Shown here piece after piece: positions 8,647 to 18,116 of a stretch of 64,000 nt of DNA. The position numbers were made by a program, and so were the translations under genes. The notes under the pieces were generated by a model. That model ran no database searches and was not told the origin of the DNA. It worked only from the letters and a program-made list of their open reading frames with translations. The stretch comes from Aestuariispira ectoiniformans (GTDB taxonomy: Bacteria > Pseudomonadota > Alphaproteobacteria > UBA8366 > Aestuariispiraceae), in the NCBI RefSeq assembly GCF_025136295.1, contig NZ_CP062788.1, positions 1 to 64,000 on the forward strand, read 5' to 3'. Within the stretch, counting starts at the first letter, position 1; every line of letters starts with the position of its first letter.

Positions 8647-9540
8647 TTAAAGCGCCGGCGCTTCAATCCCGTTTTGCTGGCAGGCAGCCGTCAGGGTGTT
8701 CGCCAGCAGGCAGGCGATGGTCATCGGACCAACGCCACCCGGAACCGGCGTAATCGCGGAGGCGCGCTCTTTCGCGCTTTCAAAATCCACGTCACCCACC
8801 AGGCGGGTACCGCCTTCCGGCTTTTCGATGCGGTTAATGCCAACGTCGATCACGACCGCACCATCCTTCAGCCAGTCGCCCTTGACCATTTCCGGACGAC
8901 CGACCGCCGCCACGACGATATCCGCCTGGGAGACTTCTTCCGGCAGGTCCTTGGTGCGGGAATGCGCAACCGTCACCGTGCAGCTTTCCTGCAGCAGCAG
9001 GTTGAACATCGGCTTGCCGACGATGTTGGAACGGCCGATGACAACGGCTTTCTTACCAGACAGGTCACCACCGAAATGGTCCTTCAGCAGCATGGTGCAG
9101 CCCAACGGCGTGCAAGGCACGAGGCCTTCTTTGCTGCCGGTGGAAAGACGCCCGACGTTGACCACGTGGAAACCGTCCACATCCTTGTCCGGATTGATGG
9201 CGGCCAGAACGGCCTGTTCGTCGATCTGTTTCGGCAGGGGCAACTGCACCAGGATGCCGTTGACTTCCGGGTTGTTGTTCAGCTCTTCCACCTTGGCCAG
9301 CAGGTCTTCCTGACTGGTGTCTTCCGACATCTTGAACTCAAGGCTGTTCATGCCGGCCTCAACCGTCTGCTTGCCCTTGTTGCGGACATAGACCTGCGAG
9401 GCGGGGTCTTCACCCACCAGGATCACCGCGAGACCCGGCGTGATCCCCTTTTCGGACTTCAGCTTTTCAACTTCTTTGGCAACACGTTCGCGCAGCCCTG
9501 CGGCAAAGGCCTTGCCATCAATAATTTTAGCCTCTGGCAT
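8647..9540 (-). CDS. folD: Methylenetetrahydrofolate dehydrogenase/cyclohydrolase
   Basis: A 297-residue bifunctional enzyme that converts 5,10-methylene-THF to 10-formyl-THF, supplying one-carbon units. Family blocks are present: [14 protein letters not shown] with the catalytic Tyr and Lys, [28 protein letters not shown] for NADP binding, and [11 protein letters not shown] near the end. ATG 9540 overlaps the stop of the DUF167 gene by one base (TGATG), a sign of translational coupling; a GTG one codon earlier is possible. The 10-formyl-THF product is also the donor needed by the formyltransferase at 26118, though no special link is implied. Confidence 0.97.
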   Translation of the reverse strand: MPEAKIIDGKAFAAGLRERVAKEVEKLKSEKGITPGLAVILVGEDPASQVYVRNKGKQTVEAGMNSLEFKMSEDTSQEDLLAKVEELNNNPEVNGILVQLPLPKQIDEQAVLAAINPDKDVDGFHVVNVGRLSTGSKEGLVPCTPLGCTMLLKDHFGGDLSGKKAVVIGRSNIVGKPMFNLLLQESCTVTVAHSRTKDLPEEVSQADIVVAAVGRPEMVKGDWLKDGAVVIDVGINRIEKPEGGTRLVGDVDFESAKERASAITPVPGGVGPMTIACLLANTLTAACQQNGIEAPAL

Positions 9541-9860
9541 CACACTTCCCGAAAAAATTCTGATAATTGTTCTGTCAACAATGCCGGATCCCCGGCAATT
9601 TCGACGACTTTATTCCGATCTGTCTGGCCGGAAACCACCGACAGCGACGTTTTCGGTAGCTTCCACGCCTTTGCCAGCAATTTTACCACAGCCTGATTGG
9701 CCTTGCCGCCTTCCGGCACGGTCGTCACCTGCAGTTTCAGACGGAGTTTTCCGTCAGCATCCTCAACCACGCCCTGAATTCGGTTGGCCGACGCCTTCGG
9801 CGTCACCCTCAGGGCAACCCGGACAGCCCCGTCACATTGCTGGATGATATCAGATGTCAT
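9540..9860 (-). CDS. DUF167 (YggU-like) protein
   Basis: A 106-residue protein of the DUF167/YggU family: [16 protein letters not shown] near the N-terminus and [16 protein letters not shown] in the middle are the two conserved blocks. The biochemical role is unknown. Its position between yggT and folD is common in alphaproteobacteria. It is spaced 15 bases from yggT and overlaps folD by one base. Confidence 0.9.
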   Translation of the reverse strand: MTSDIIQQCDGAVRVALRVTPKASANRIQGVVEDADGKLRLKLQVTTVPEGGKANQAVVKLLAKAWKLPKTSLSVVSGQTDRNKVVEIAGDPALLTEQLSEFFREV

Positions 9861-9875
9861 CGGTCCAGCCGGACC

Positions 9876-10169
9876 TTACATCGACATCGGCCAATAGGAA
9901 ATCACAAGGCGCTGTATGAAGAACAACAGCAGGATCAGGACAACCGGGGATATATCAATGCCGCCGATATAGGGAATGACTTTCCGGATCGGCCGAAGCG
10001 CAGGTTCAGTGATTTTATGCAGGAAAAGCCCTACCGAATAAACCAACTGGTTACGCGTATTGACGACGTTGAACGCCACCAACCAGCTCAGGATGGCATT
10101 TGCGATCAACAGGAAAACATAAATATCAATGACCTTCAAAATCAGCCAAAGGAATGGTGAAATATGCAT
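9876..10169 (-). CDS. YggT family membrane protein
   Basis: A 97-residue integral membrane protein with two hydrophobic helices and the family motif PALRPIRKVIP between them. YggT proteins are small inner-membrane proteins linked to osmotic stress or cell-division scaffolding in some bacteria; the role here is not shown. It is the first gene of a three-gene operon with DUF167 and folD. Confidence 0.9.
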   Translation of the reverse strand: MHISPFLWLILKVIDIYVFLLIANAILSWLVAFNVVNTRNQLVYSVGLFLHKITEPALRPIRKVIPYIGGIDISPVVLILLLFFIQRLVISYWPMSM

Positions 10170-10212
10170 ATGGTTCGCCTACCCGAGGATCCTGTCTGTT
10201 ACAATTTTCGCA

Positions 10213-10242
10213 AGATTACGCTGTACCATATAGGAAAGACAA
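10213..10242 (-). promoter_or_regulatory. Possible promoter of the yggT-folD operon
   Basis: On the minus strand, TTGTCT (10237-10242) and TAATCT (10213-10218) with an 18-base spacer resemble -35 and -10 boxes, about 44 bases upstream of the yggT start. Fit is moderate. The rest of the interval between 10170 and 10471 shows no gene. Confidence 0.3.
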
Positions 10243-10471
10243 GCCGCGTTCGAAAGGGGATATCGAAATCTGACAGGTCCCTTTCAACCCACAGCTTCTA
10301 CTTTTCGACGAACAGGATAGACAGCTTCACCAGGTATGAACTATTGATGCATGACGTGACGGTTTGCCTGTTCGCCACATATTACCGGTTACCATCGTTA
10401 TGGCAGGCAAGGCATGAAACAGGCCTAAGTCGGCTGATTTCCTACTGTGACAGGCAAGCTTGAGGTGTCCG

Positions 10472-11353
10472 ATGAAGCTCTATTATCACATAGACCCTCT
10501 TGGGAATTTCGGAGACGATCTGAACCCGTGGCTGTGGGAACGACTGCTGCCTGACGTCTTTGACGGCATCTGCCCTCATGATCCGGGCCTTCGCAAGGGC
10601 AATGAAGGAAGCGACGCGCTATTCATCGGGATCGGCACGCTTCTCAACCAGAACATCCCGAAAGACGTGCCCAAGGCTATTTTCGCGACCGGATCAGGCT
10701 ATGGCAGCGATCCTGTCCGCGACGACAGTTGGCATGTCTATTGTGTCCGCGGCCCAAGAACCGCCAAAAAATTGGGGCTTTCCCCTGATCACGCCATCAC
10801 AGACGGCGCCGCCCTTGTCGCGACCCTCGGCCTGGATCGTTTGCCTCGGCGCATTCCCCTGGCTTTCATGCCTCATGTCTCCTCGGCCCGTGCCGGATAC
10901 TGGGAGGCGGTCTGCAACGCCCTGGGCATTCACTACATTGATCCGCAGGGGGATGTCGAAACCGTCTTTGGCCAGCTTCTCGCCACCGACCGCATCATAA
11001 CGGAGGCCATGCATGGCGCCATTCTGGCGGACACACTAAGAATTCCCTGGATACCCGCAACCTCCAACCCGAATATCCTGGCATTCAAGTGGCTCGACTG
11101 GTGCGAAAGCCTCAACCTCCCCTACGAACCGCAGCAATTGCCGTCGCTTTGGGGCTCCATTGCTGATACCCCCTGGCCACGCAAGGCCTTGAAGCTGGTT
11201 AAATACAATATGGCCAAACAGGCGCTCCGGAAGGCAGCCAAGGCCACACCGCAATTAAGCGATGAAACTCTTTTCCAACAACGCCTCGACCAGTTGCAGG
11301 ACCGGCTTCGCTGTTTCAGGGAAGACGTTACGCGAGGAGAATATGCCGTGTAA
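10472..11353 (+). CDS. Polysaccharide pyruvyltransferase-like protein
   Basis: A 293-residue protein of the polysaccharide pyruvyltransferase superfamily (ExoV/GumL/CsaB type), which adds ketal pyruvate from phosphoenolpyruvate to sugars of surface glycans. Supporting blocks are an N-terminal GNFGDDLNPWL, VRGPRTAKKLG with the conserved RGPxT, SSARAGYW in the middle and ITEAMHGAILADTLRIP near the end. ATG 10472 follows GAGG at 10463. The last 26 bases overlap the end of the convergent glycosyltransferase gene. It marks the left edge of the glycan island. The superfamily is secure; the acceptor is unknown. Confidence 0.85.
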   Translation: MKLYYHIDPLGNFGDDLNPWLWERLLPDVFDGICPHDPGLRKGNEGSDALFIGIGTLLNQNIPKDVPKAIFATGSGYGSDPVRDDSWHVYCVRGPRTAKKLGLSPDHAITDGAALVATLGLDRLPRRIPLAFMPHVSSARAGYWEAVCNALGIHYIDPQGDVETVFGQLLATDRIITEAMHGAILADTLRIPWIPATSNPNILAFKWLDWCESLNLPYEPQQLPSLWGSIADTPWPRKALKLVKYNMAKQALRKAAKATPQLSDETLFQQRLDQLQDRLRCFREDVTRGEYAV

Positions 11354-12200
11354 ACGGCAGGAACTGCCAGCCGTCACCGACAAAAAGCGATTTCAGGTGA
11401 TAGTGCCATGCGCACCCTTTGCGGCCGTCTTTCAACATCAGGTCCGCAACGTGATGTAGCGCCGCCGAACGCTTGTGAGCCAGAAGCCGCTGCAGGTCGG
11501 GCCGGTCCGTCATTTCCTCCATCATCTTCAACGCCTTCGGGCTTTCCTCGAAATAGTTGAGGCTTTGACTGGCCCGTCTGCCGTGGTCTTCATGAATGAC
11601 AAAGGCCGGATAGTCGACACCGACAACCTTGCGCGTCAGGGCGAGACGAAAGGCCAGGACGGTCAGTTCCAGATAATCCGGCAAACCCGCCAAAAAATCG
11701 GGGCCGATGGTTTCGGTTCTGTAGAATCCGCCTGCAGACATAAGCCAGTTTTTTTGCAACAACGCCAGCGCAGGGTCCTTGTTCATGGCGTCAAAGCTGG
11801 GCTGGAAGACCTCTCTTTGTCCGTCATACTGTCGAAATCCGTTCAGGGCGATTACATCCGCGCCATGCTGTTCAAGCGCCACCATCCCTTCCCGCGCTGC
11901 GCCTTCCAGGAACATGTCATCATCGTCCAGCAACATGAAATAAGGGGTATCGACCAGCAAGCGCCCCTGATAACGGGCATTGGAGACACTGGCCTTTTCC
12001 GCATGATGCAAACGGATATCGTCACGACTGCGCAAGGCATCCATCACCGCCTGGTCATAGACTTGACCGTTCACCACAACCAATGGGAGAGTTTTTGCGC
12101 CTTCCTGTATCAGAACGCTATTAATCGCACGGTTCAGCTCTTCCTGGCGCTGACCGAGTGTCGGAATAACAACTGTCACGAGGGCATCATTTTCGGGCAT
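11328..12200 (-). CDS. Family 2 glycosyltransferase
   Basis: A 290-residue GT-A fold transferase. The N-terminus TVVIPTLGQRQEELNRAI binds the nucleotide sugar, and LLDDDDMF supplies the metal-binding DxD. It should transfer a sugar from a UDP- or similar donor in the cytoplasm during surface-glycan assembly; donor and acceptor cannot be told. It is convergent with the pyruvyltransferase-like gene and shares 26 bases with its 3' end. The start is divergent from the GT4 gene at 12573. Confidence 0.88.
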   Translation of the reverse strand: MPENDALVTVVIPTLGQRQEELNRAINSVLIQEGAKTLPLVVVNGQVYDQAVMDALRSRDDIRLHHAEKASVSNARYQGRLLVDTPYFMLLDDDDMFLEGAAREGMVALEQHGADVIALNGFRQYDGQREVFQPSFDAMNKDPALALLQKNWLMSAGGFYRTETIGPDFLAGLPDYLELTVLAFRLALTRKVVGVDYPAFVIHEDHGRRASQSLNYFEESPKALKMMEEMTDRPDLQRLLAHKRSAALHHVADLMLKDGRKGCAWHYHLKSLFVGDGWQFLPFTRHILLA

Positions 12201-12572
12201 TTTTCGTCAGGGAAACAACGAGCCTGTCCCCCTTATTCCTTCATCCAAGCCGACAACCTTAGAGATCATTCTATTCTATTAATAAGCAAGCCCCTACCAG
12301 TTTTTCAAACCGACCAGAAAATGCCCTGCAGGTTTACGGGAAATTGCAAACAACCTGTACACAGGACGGACCACCCGGATGAAGCAATTGATCTTATTGC
12401 CGTTTCCCGCGGGCGTTGACAACAATTCACGCCACAACTAGCTTACGGTTAGAAAACTTGTTAATTTTTATGATTTTCTCACTGGTCCCCATATCACTGC
12501 GATAAGGACATTAAACCTTAAAATTCATTTCTTAAGGTCGGCGCTGCATGTAGGGGAAGGGCGGACTGACCA
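12201..12572. other. Intergenic region between divergent glycosyltransferases
   Basis: About 370 bases with no gene that I can support. It is A+T-rich from about 12430 (for example TTGTTAATTTTTATGATTTT) and should carry the promoters of the two divergent transferase genes. No JUMPstart element was seen. Confidence 0.5.
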
Positions 12573-13814
12573 ATGAATGGTCAGACGGAAAGGTTGTCTG
12601 CGATGAAGGTATCAGGTCATGTTGATGAGCGCAAACCAAGTGCGCTGATCGAAATCCCTTGGCTTCCCGAATATCATGGTGGTGTAAACGTTGTCGTCCT
12701 GACCCTTCTCAAGCATTTGAGCCGGAACAACGACTTCGACCCCGTCCTGCTGGTCAACGATTGGGACGCCCGTGAGCCGGAACAGTCCGAATTCCGCGGA
12801 TACCAAACGGTGAAATTAAATCTGGTGGGGCCGCAGCGTGGCCTCAAAAGTGTTTTGTCTTTTGTCCGCAGGATGCCAAAGCTACTGCGGCAATTGCAGG
12901 ACATGATAAAAGCCAGGAACGTGAGGCTCATTGATGTCCACTACCCCACCACGGACGCCCTCGGCTTTGCGATCTTGAAGAAGCTGGGACGTTACAGCGG
13001 GAAATTCTTCCTGTCTTTCCACGGCACCGACGTCCTCACCTATAAAAGCAGTTCTTTCCTGGAGCGGTGTTTCCAGAACTTCATCATCTCCCAGTCCGAC
13101 CGCTTGATCGTATGCTCTGACCAATTGGGAACGGAGCTCCGCAGTGCTGTTCCTGAAAAATACCGGGAAAAAATCATCACGATCCGAAACGGTGTCGACC
13201 ATGAGGCCTTCCTGCATGACGACTTCCGCCAGCCGGACTTTCTGGAGCAACTGGAACAGCGCGACTACATTCTCTGCGTTGCCAAATACACGCCGAACAA
13301 GGGCCTTAAGACCCTGATCACGGCCTTCAGCAGAGTTGCCCCGGCCCATCCGGACTTATACCTGACCCTGGTCGGCGCCAGCACCCCTTATATCGATGAG
13401 CTGCGGGCCCTGGTGCAAGACCTGGACATTGCGGATCGCGTGACCTTCTTCGAAGACGTCGAACATGCCAATCTTCCCAGCTTTTATCTCAACGCAAGAA
13501 TGCTGGTGCTTCCCTCCTTCCGCGAAGGTGCGCCTCTGGTACTTCTTGAGGCAGCCCTATGCAAACTGCCGGTCATTGCGACCCGGGTCGGCGGAATTCC
13601 GGAACTGATCAAACATGACCAGAGCGGCCTTCTGTTCCCCAGCGGCGATGACAACGCGCTGACAGAAGCCCTTGAACGGGTGCTGGACGATGAAGCCGTT
13701 GCGCAGCGTCTGGCGACCCAGTTGCATGAGCATGTAATGCAGGAAATGACCTGGCAGAGCCGATACAACAAATACATTGATGTGGTTGCCGGGCAATCGC
13801 GCGCAACCGGGTAG
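12573..13814 (+). CDS. Family 4 glycosyltransferase
   Basis: A 413-residue GT-B fold transferase (GT4 type). The C-terminal half has the donor-binding block: EGAPLVLLEAALCKLPVIAT followed by GGIPELI, with the conserved EX7E glutamates, and a KYTPNKGL region for the phosphate-binding Lys. The N-terminal half has EYHGGVNVVVLTLLKHL, the acceptor-side glycine loop. A second in-frame ATG at 12603 is an alternative start. It probably acts on a lipid- or glycan-linked acceptor at the inner face of the membrane. The sugar is unknown. Confidence 0.9.
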   Translation: MNGQTERLSAMKVSGHVDERKPSALIEIPWLPEYHGGVNVVVLTLLKHLSRNNDFDPVLLVNDWDAREPEQSEFRGYQTVKLNLVGPQRGLKSVLSFVRRMPKLLRQLQDMIKARNVRLIDVHYPTTDALGFAILKKLGRYSGKFFLSFHGTDVLTYKSSSFLERCFQNFIISQSDRLIVCSDQLGTELRSAVPEKYREKIITIRNGVDHEAFLHDDFRQPDFLEQLEQRDYILCVAKYTPNKGLKTLITAFSRVAPAHPDLYLTLVGASTPYIDELRALVQDLDIADRVTFFEDVEHANLPSFYLNARMLVLPSFREGAPLVLLEAALCKLPVIATRVGGIPELIKHDQSGLLFPSGDDNALTEALERVLDDEAVAQRLATQLHEHVMQEMTWQSRYNKYIDVVAGQSRATG

Positions 13815-13853
13815 AACGATCCCGGCGAAATTCTCAGACGTTGGACGACTGCG

Positions 13854-13876
13854 CCCCATCCTGCCGGAGGATGGGG
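13854..13876. terminator. Hairpin between convergent genes
   Basis: A 9-bp stem (CCCCATCCT with AGGATGGGG) with a five-base loop lies in the short gap between two convergent genes, the GT4 gene and the flippase gene. It has no T-run on either side, so intrinsic termination is doubtful but the position fits. Confidence 0.4.
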
Positions 13877-15391
13877 TTACAGACCGGCCTTCACGTCACG
13901 CGCCCCGCCAAACAGCCTCTTTTTGACGACATTCAGGACCCGCGTCTCAAAGCCGTTCGGTCTACCTTCGGCATACCATGCCGCCATATGAATGCCCGTA
14001 TAGGCCGCTGCGCCCATAACGACTTTCAGGAAAGCGACAAGGTAGAGATGCATGTCGGTGAACCAGCCGTTCTGCTCTGCGAAATAGATCAGCAACGCCA
14101 TCCCCGTGACCGCCAGGACGCTGCGCCGGATACGCAGGATGTACAGATAGCTCGGGGTGCCGAGCATATGCTGCAACATCATCAGGTTCAAAAACAGTGC
14201 GACGATACGCGCCGCGGCAAAGGCGGCAAGTATGCCGATAAGCCCCCAGAGATACCCGCCAAGGACTTGCATGCTGAGCGCAAAGAGCGTGACAATTGTC
14301 TGGCGGGTAAAGATCCGCTTGGTATGGCCCAACGCCAGGGCGATGGAATCCGCAACCGTCGCCACGCGCTCTATGGCCAGGGCCGGAACGAGAATTTGCA
14401 GGACGATCGTCGCCTCCAGCCATTTCTCGCCGTAGATAATTGCAATCAGCTCATGTGCGACCATGGCAAAGCCAACCCCGACGGGCAACGCCAACGCCCC
14501 CAGGATTTCGGCGCTTTCCAGTGCCTTTGACTTCATATCCCCGCCGGACTTCCGGACCGAGGAGAATGCAGGGTGAAGGGCCCTGTTCAACGGCGCAATC
14601 ATTTCGGTCGTCGGAATCTGGGCCAATTGCTGGCCCACATGGTAGATACCAGTCGTTTTCGTCCCCAGCAGAGCCGCCACAATCAGCTTGTCCATCTGCT
14701 GGCCAACGGAACGCAGAAGGGTCGCCCCCATCAACCAGCCGGAGAATTGGATCAGTTTGCGGTGGGACGCGAAGGTAAAAGACGGCCGAAAGGGCATCAG
14801 GGCAAAGCTCAGGGTGACCTTTGCAAAGGCGCCAAAGAGGGTGCCAATCACCAGAACCCAGTAATTCTTCAGAAGAAACGCCAGCACGACCGTCAGGACC
14901 ACGGAAAGGAACTTTGTCCCCACCGCCAGGATCATCTCCCGGGAGAAATCCAGGTTCTTCTCAAAGGTGATGAATTTGGCATTCGCACTGCCTTCCAGCA
15001 GCGGAAATACCGACAGGACGGCAATAACCGGGCCCAATCGCGGCTCGTCCAGCATCGCCGGAAGAAATGAGGAGCTTGCCAGCGTGATCAGGGACAGGGC
15101 CACGCCACGCAGAACATTCAAGGTCCAGGCAGTGCTGAAATCCGCGTCCGTCGGATCGCTTTCGGTAATCAGGGCCTTCTGGAAGTTGAGGTCGCTGATC
15201 CCGATGAAGAAATGAATATAGGACAGGGCGATTGCCACGAGACCGAAATCTTCCGGCATCAAAAGCCGGGCGAGGATAACGGTGCTCACCAGCCCCATGG
15301 TGCGGGCCAGCAGACGGGTAAAGCCCATTACCGCCGCGCCCTTGGCAACCTTGCTGGCCAGGGCCGGGCTTTCGCCGCCGTCTATGGACAT
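13877..15391 (-). CDS. Wzx/WzxC-type oligosaccharide flippase
   Basis: A 504-residue membrane protein with about 12-14 hydrophobic helices, of the MOP/PST flippase superfamily: ARLLMPEDFGLVAIA near the N-terminus and an IYHVGQQLAQIPT block are typical of the WzxC/lipopolysaccharide-exporter group. It would move a lipid-linked glycan unit from the cytoplasmic to the periplasmic side. The window also holds an ABC (Wzm/Wzt) exporter and a PglK-like exporter, so more than one glycan may be made. No Wzy-type polymerase is next to it. Confidence 0.88.
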   Translation of the reverse strand: MSIDGGESPALASKVAKGAAVMGFTRLLARTMGLVSTVILARLLMPEDFGLVAIALSYIHFFIGISDLNFQKALITESDPTDADFSTAWTLNVLRGVALSLITLASSSFLPAMLDEPRLGPVIAVLSVFPLLEGSANAKFITFEKNLDFSREMILAVGTKFLSVVLTVVLAFLLKNYWVLVIGTLFGAFAKVTLSFALMPFRPSFTFASHRKLIQFSGWLMGATLLRSVGQQMDKLIVAALLGTKTTGIYHVGQQLAQIPTTEMIAPLNRALHPAFSSVRKSGGDMKSKALESAEILGALALPVGVGFAMVAHELIAIIYGEKWLEATIVLQILVPALAIERVATVADSIALALGHTKRIFTRQTIVTLFALSMQVLGGYLWGLIGILAAFAAARIVALFLNLMMLQHMLGTPSYLYILRIRRSVLAVTGMALLIYFAEQNGWFTDMHLYLVAFLKVVMGAAAYTGIHMAAWYAEGRPNGFETRVLNVVKKRLFGGARDVKAGL

Positions 15392-15845
15392 TTACGAAGT
15401 CCTCCAACGCATCCGGCAAACCACCGGAACCAAGTCTCGAAAAATAACAGCCATGGCCCTCCGGCCCACAGGATAAAACACTTACAAGGCTACCGTGACT
15501 TTGTCGAGGATGTATTGCCTTGGCATGAAGGAGACCATCCAGCCATTTTATGTGCAGACATAAGATACTGTAGTATCGCGCTGTTCGCCCCGAACAAACG
15601 GCCGCATCAGGGTTTTATGGTTAAATTGCCCTATTGTGATTCGGTCGACGCCCCCCATCTTCACCCTTCAAAGTTTGGAGAACGGATCATGTGCTTCCAA
15701 GCATAATCCAATCAGTACACTTGCAACAAATAGGATAGCGATATGGACGTACTGAGCCAGGCTTCCGTTCGAACTGTCCGCACGACACTTGTACAACTTA
15801 CCGTCTGCAACAATCAAATCTGCAGACACCCGGCCAAGCCGAACA
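15392..15845. other. Intergenic region upstream of the flippase gene
   Basis: About 450 bases with no gene that I can support; reading frames here are short and lack family features. It should hold the promoter of the minus-strand flippase gene and the end of the minus-strand operon that finishes at 15846. A 7-bp inverted repeat with a loop (15805-15829) is the only hairpin seen and lacks a T-run. Confidence 0.5.
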
Positions 15846-17069
15846 TCAACAGGCCTCCTCTACCCCCATCAGTATATCCGATAGTTCGGAAATACGCGCA
15901 CTGTATGTATGCATCTCCAGAATGTATTCACGAGTCCTTCGGACCATTCTTTCTCTATAGGGGACATCTTCAAATTTCGCCATTACATCGAGGAGATTCG
16001 AGAAATCAGACTTGATCGGGATGAAGTGTTCATCAGGTTGCAAGATGTCGTTATAACGGCCTTCAACCAGAATCTGGCATGTTTCTGTTCCAATGGCGTC
16101 GAAGTGGCGTGAAGAGATGCATTTGCCGTAAAACTTTGGTCGCGGCCTGTCTTTGAAAAAATGTTCATAGATTTCATCGAAAGGAAGCTCTTCTGTTACC
16201 TTACTTTCGTGACGCAGCATGCCGTGCCCTAAAATGCGTCTCAAGAAACTCCTGGCCCACCACGGCAATTGATGCCCCCAGGTTCTCAAGGGAGAATCAT
16301 TGGCTATGATGATAAACCCATCAGCATAATGTTTCTTCGTCCAGGCACGAATTGCTTCCACAGTCTCGTCATTTCGTTCCAGATACCAGCTCCCAGCTTG
16401 TGATGAGACCGTTGCGTTACAGTTTCTCAGAAAATCCGCCCAACCTTCACGGTTGAGGCGTGCAGTAGAAATATCCACGTTTAGATATGAAGGCACATCA
16501 CCGTGCGCAAATAAGTCATGGATTTGATTTCGTTCCTGATCGCCTATATGCGGTAAATAGCGAACAGCCCGGACCCCGATGTCTATATGCCTTTGGCGCG
16601 CGCCCGGCGCGATATTAAAAACAGTCGGATTCAATGCATGCGGGACGGAGATTACTTTCTTTCGAACGAGGTCCCCCCAAAGAAACTCCCCAGCCTCCTG
16701 CAATAGTTGAGTTGCAATGAAGTCAGGTTGAATAACCCTAAAGACGTCACGTTTCGCGGCGATGGGCGAACCAGGGAGATTAACCTCGTTACCGACAAAA
16801 GTTACCAGCGGGCACTTTCGATCAGACAAAATAGGCGCTAATGGCTCCAGGTAAGTCGTTGTATCGCCGTTAGTTGAGTGCAGCAGAACGATCAGTTCCA
16901 CTTCCTTCATCATCTGTTGAAGGTGTTGGCCTGCATCCCTTTGACAAATATCAAGTGTGCTGACATGAAACTGAGGAGCATCCTTGAAGGCATCCAGCCA
17001 GTCATCATAATAGCTGAGGCGTGTCGTATAATTCGCAAAAAGGAGAAGAGCCTTGATCTGCGAACTCAC
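15846..17069 (-). CDS. CgeB-like GT-B glycosyltransferase
   Basis: A 407-residue transferase with a C-terminal block (FDAIGTETCQILVEGRY, then DEHFIPIKSDFSN) that recurs in the paralogues at 38628 and 40415. That block is typical of the CgeB/spore-maturation glycosyltransferase-like group, whose EX7E-type donor site is degenerate. Start is GTG at 17069, one base after the stop of the 2-epimerase gene, so the two are translated together. It is the last gene of the diacetamido-uronate operon and likely transfers one of the sugars made there (inference). Confidence 0.75.
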   Translation of the reverse strand: MSSQIKALLLFANYTTRLSYYDDWLDAFKDAPQFHVSTLDICQRDAGQHLQQMMKEVELIVLLHSTNGDTTTYLEPLAPILSDRKCPLVTFVGNEVNLPGSPIAAKRDVFRVIQPDFIATQLLQEAGEFLWGDLVRKKVISVPHALNPTVFNIAPGARQRHIDIGVRAVRYLPHIGDQERNQIHDLFAHGDVPSYLNVDISTARLNREGWADFLRNCNATVSSQAGSWYLERNDETVEAIRAWTKKHYADGFIIIANDSPLRTWGHQLPWWARSFLRRILGHGMLRHESKVTEELPFDEIYEHFFKDRPRPKFYGKCISSRHFDAIGTETCQILVEGRYNDILQPDEHFIPIKSDFSNLLDVMAKFEDVPYRERMVRRTREYILEMHTYSARISELSDILMGVEEAC

Positions 17070-17070
17070 C

Positions 17071-18114
17071 CTACAACCTCATTAAGTAGTCAACAATCGC
17101 CTGTGCAGCCTGGCCGCTTCCATAGTCACTGATTTCGGTTTGGTCCCGGTACCCGTCTGGGGCCTTCCACAAACGGTTCCAGCCTGCCTCGATTGTTTCG
17201 CCCCATTCCGTCTCACTGCGCAAAGTCGTACACCGTTTTCGATGGAAATAGGCTTCCTTCTGAACTCCACCGGAGTCAGTTATGACATCGGAGCAACAGG
17301 AGAGTAGGCGGGCCATATCGAGATAACCAATTGGTTCAATGACATGCACGCCGCTAAGACTGAGGCCAAAACGATCGACAGCCTGCTTAGTCCGCGGATG
17401 CAACGGCAAAACGATAGCATTATCATTACTTCGCCGTTTAAGGTAGTCTATTATCTCAGAGAGGTTTTCTTTTGTATTGGTATTCTCGGCACGGTGAATA
17501 GTTGCCAAAGAAAACTCTTTTCCGTCCAAACCAAGGTCGGCGAGAATGGTCGATTTTTCCGCCGCCTTTTCTATCGCATGCAGCGTAGCATCGAACATGA
17601 CATCACCGACGTGGTGAACCCCCTCAACGATACCCTCCCGTGCCAGATTCTCTATAGAGGTCCTGGTTGGGCAAAAGAGAAACCGGCTCACATGGTCCGT
17701 CATGATCCGGTTGATTTCTTCCGGCATGGAACGATTGAAACTACGTAGACCGGCCTCCACATGTGCTATCGGCAGCAAAAGCTTCGAAGCTGCCAACGCA
17801 CCGGCAAGAGTGGAATTAGTATCTCCATAAACCAACACGCAGTCGGGCTGCTCTTCGAGCATGACTGTCTCAAGCTGTTCCAGCATCCTCCCGGTCATCT
17901 GGCCATGCCCACCGCCACTAACACCAAGATAATGGTCAGGCTTGGGAATACTCAGTTCTTCAAAGAAGATATCAGACATTCCACTATCGAAATGCTGTCC
18001 GGTATGGACCATAACTTCCTGCAAGCCATCTTGGGTGGCAATACAACGACTTACAGCAGCCGCTTTTACAAATTGAGGCCGCGCTCCGATAACTGTCAGG
18101 ACCTTAGCTGCCAT
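17071..18114 (-). CDS. wbpI: Non-hydrolysing UDP-sugar 2-epimerase (WbpI/WecB type)
   Basis: A 347-residue enzyme of the UDP-GlcNAc 2-epimerase family. GARPQFVKAA is at residues 10-19, HTGQHFD at 37-43, GDTNSTLAG with Asp97, and HVEAGLRSF with Glu119; EEIN with Glu132 completes the active site. Within the family, the IPKPDHYLGVSGGGHGQMTGRM stretch and the WbpB-WbpD-WbpE genes in the same operon favour WbpI, which turns UDP-2,3-diacetamido-2,3-dideoxy-glucuronate into the manno form, rather than WecB. The final choice is inference. Confidence 0.88.
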   Translation of the reverse strand: MAAKVLTVIGARPQFVKAAAVSRCIATQDGLQEVMVHTGQHFDSGMSDIFFEELSIPKPDHYLGVSGGGHGQMTGRMLEQLETVMLEEQPDCVLVYGDTNSTLAGALAASKLLLPIAHVEAGLRSFNRSMPEEINRIMTDHVSRFLFCPTRTSIENLAREGIVEGVHHVGDVMFDATLHAIEKAAEKSTILADLGLDGKEFSLATIHRAENTNTKENLSEIIDYLKRRSNDNAIVLPLHPRTKQAVDRFGLSLSGVHVIEPIGYLDMARLLSCCSDVITDSGGVQKEAYFHRKRCTTLRSETEWGETIEAGWNRLWKAPDGYRDQTEISDYGSGQAAQAIVDYLMRL

Positions 18115-18116
18115 AT

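Noticed and set aside
17071-18114. WecB (enterobacterial common antigen) instead of WbpI
   Set aside because: There is no WecC or other ECA gene, and the WbpB, WbpD and WbpE genes share the operon.
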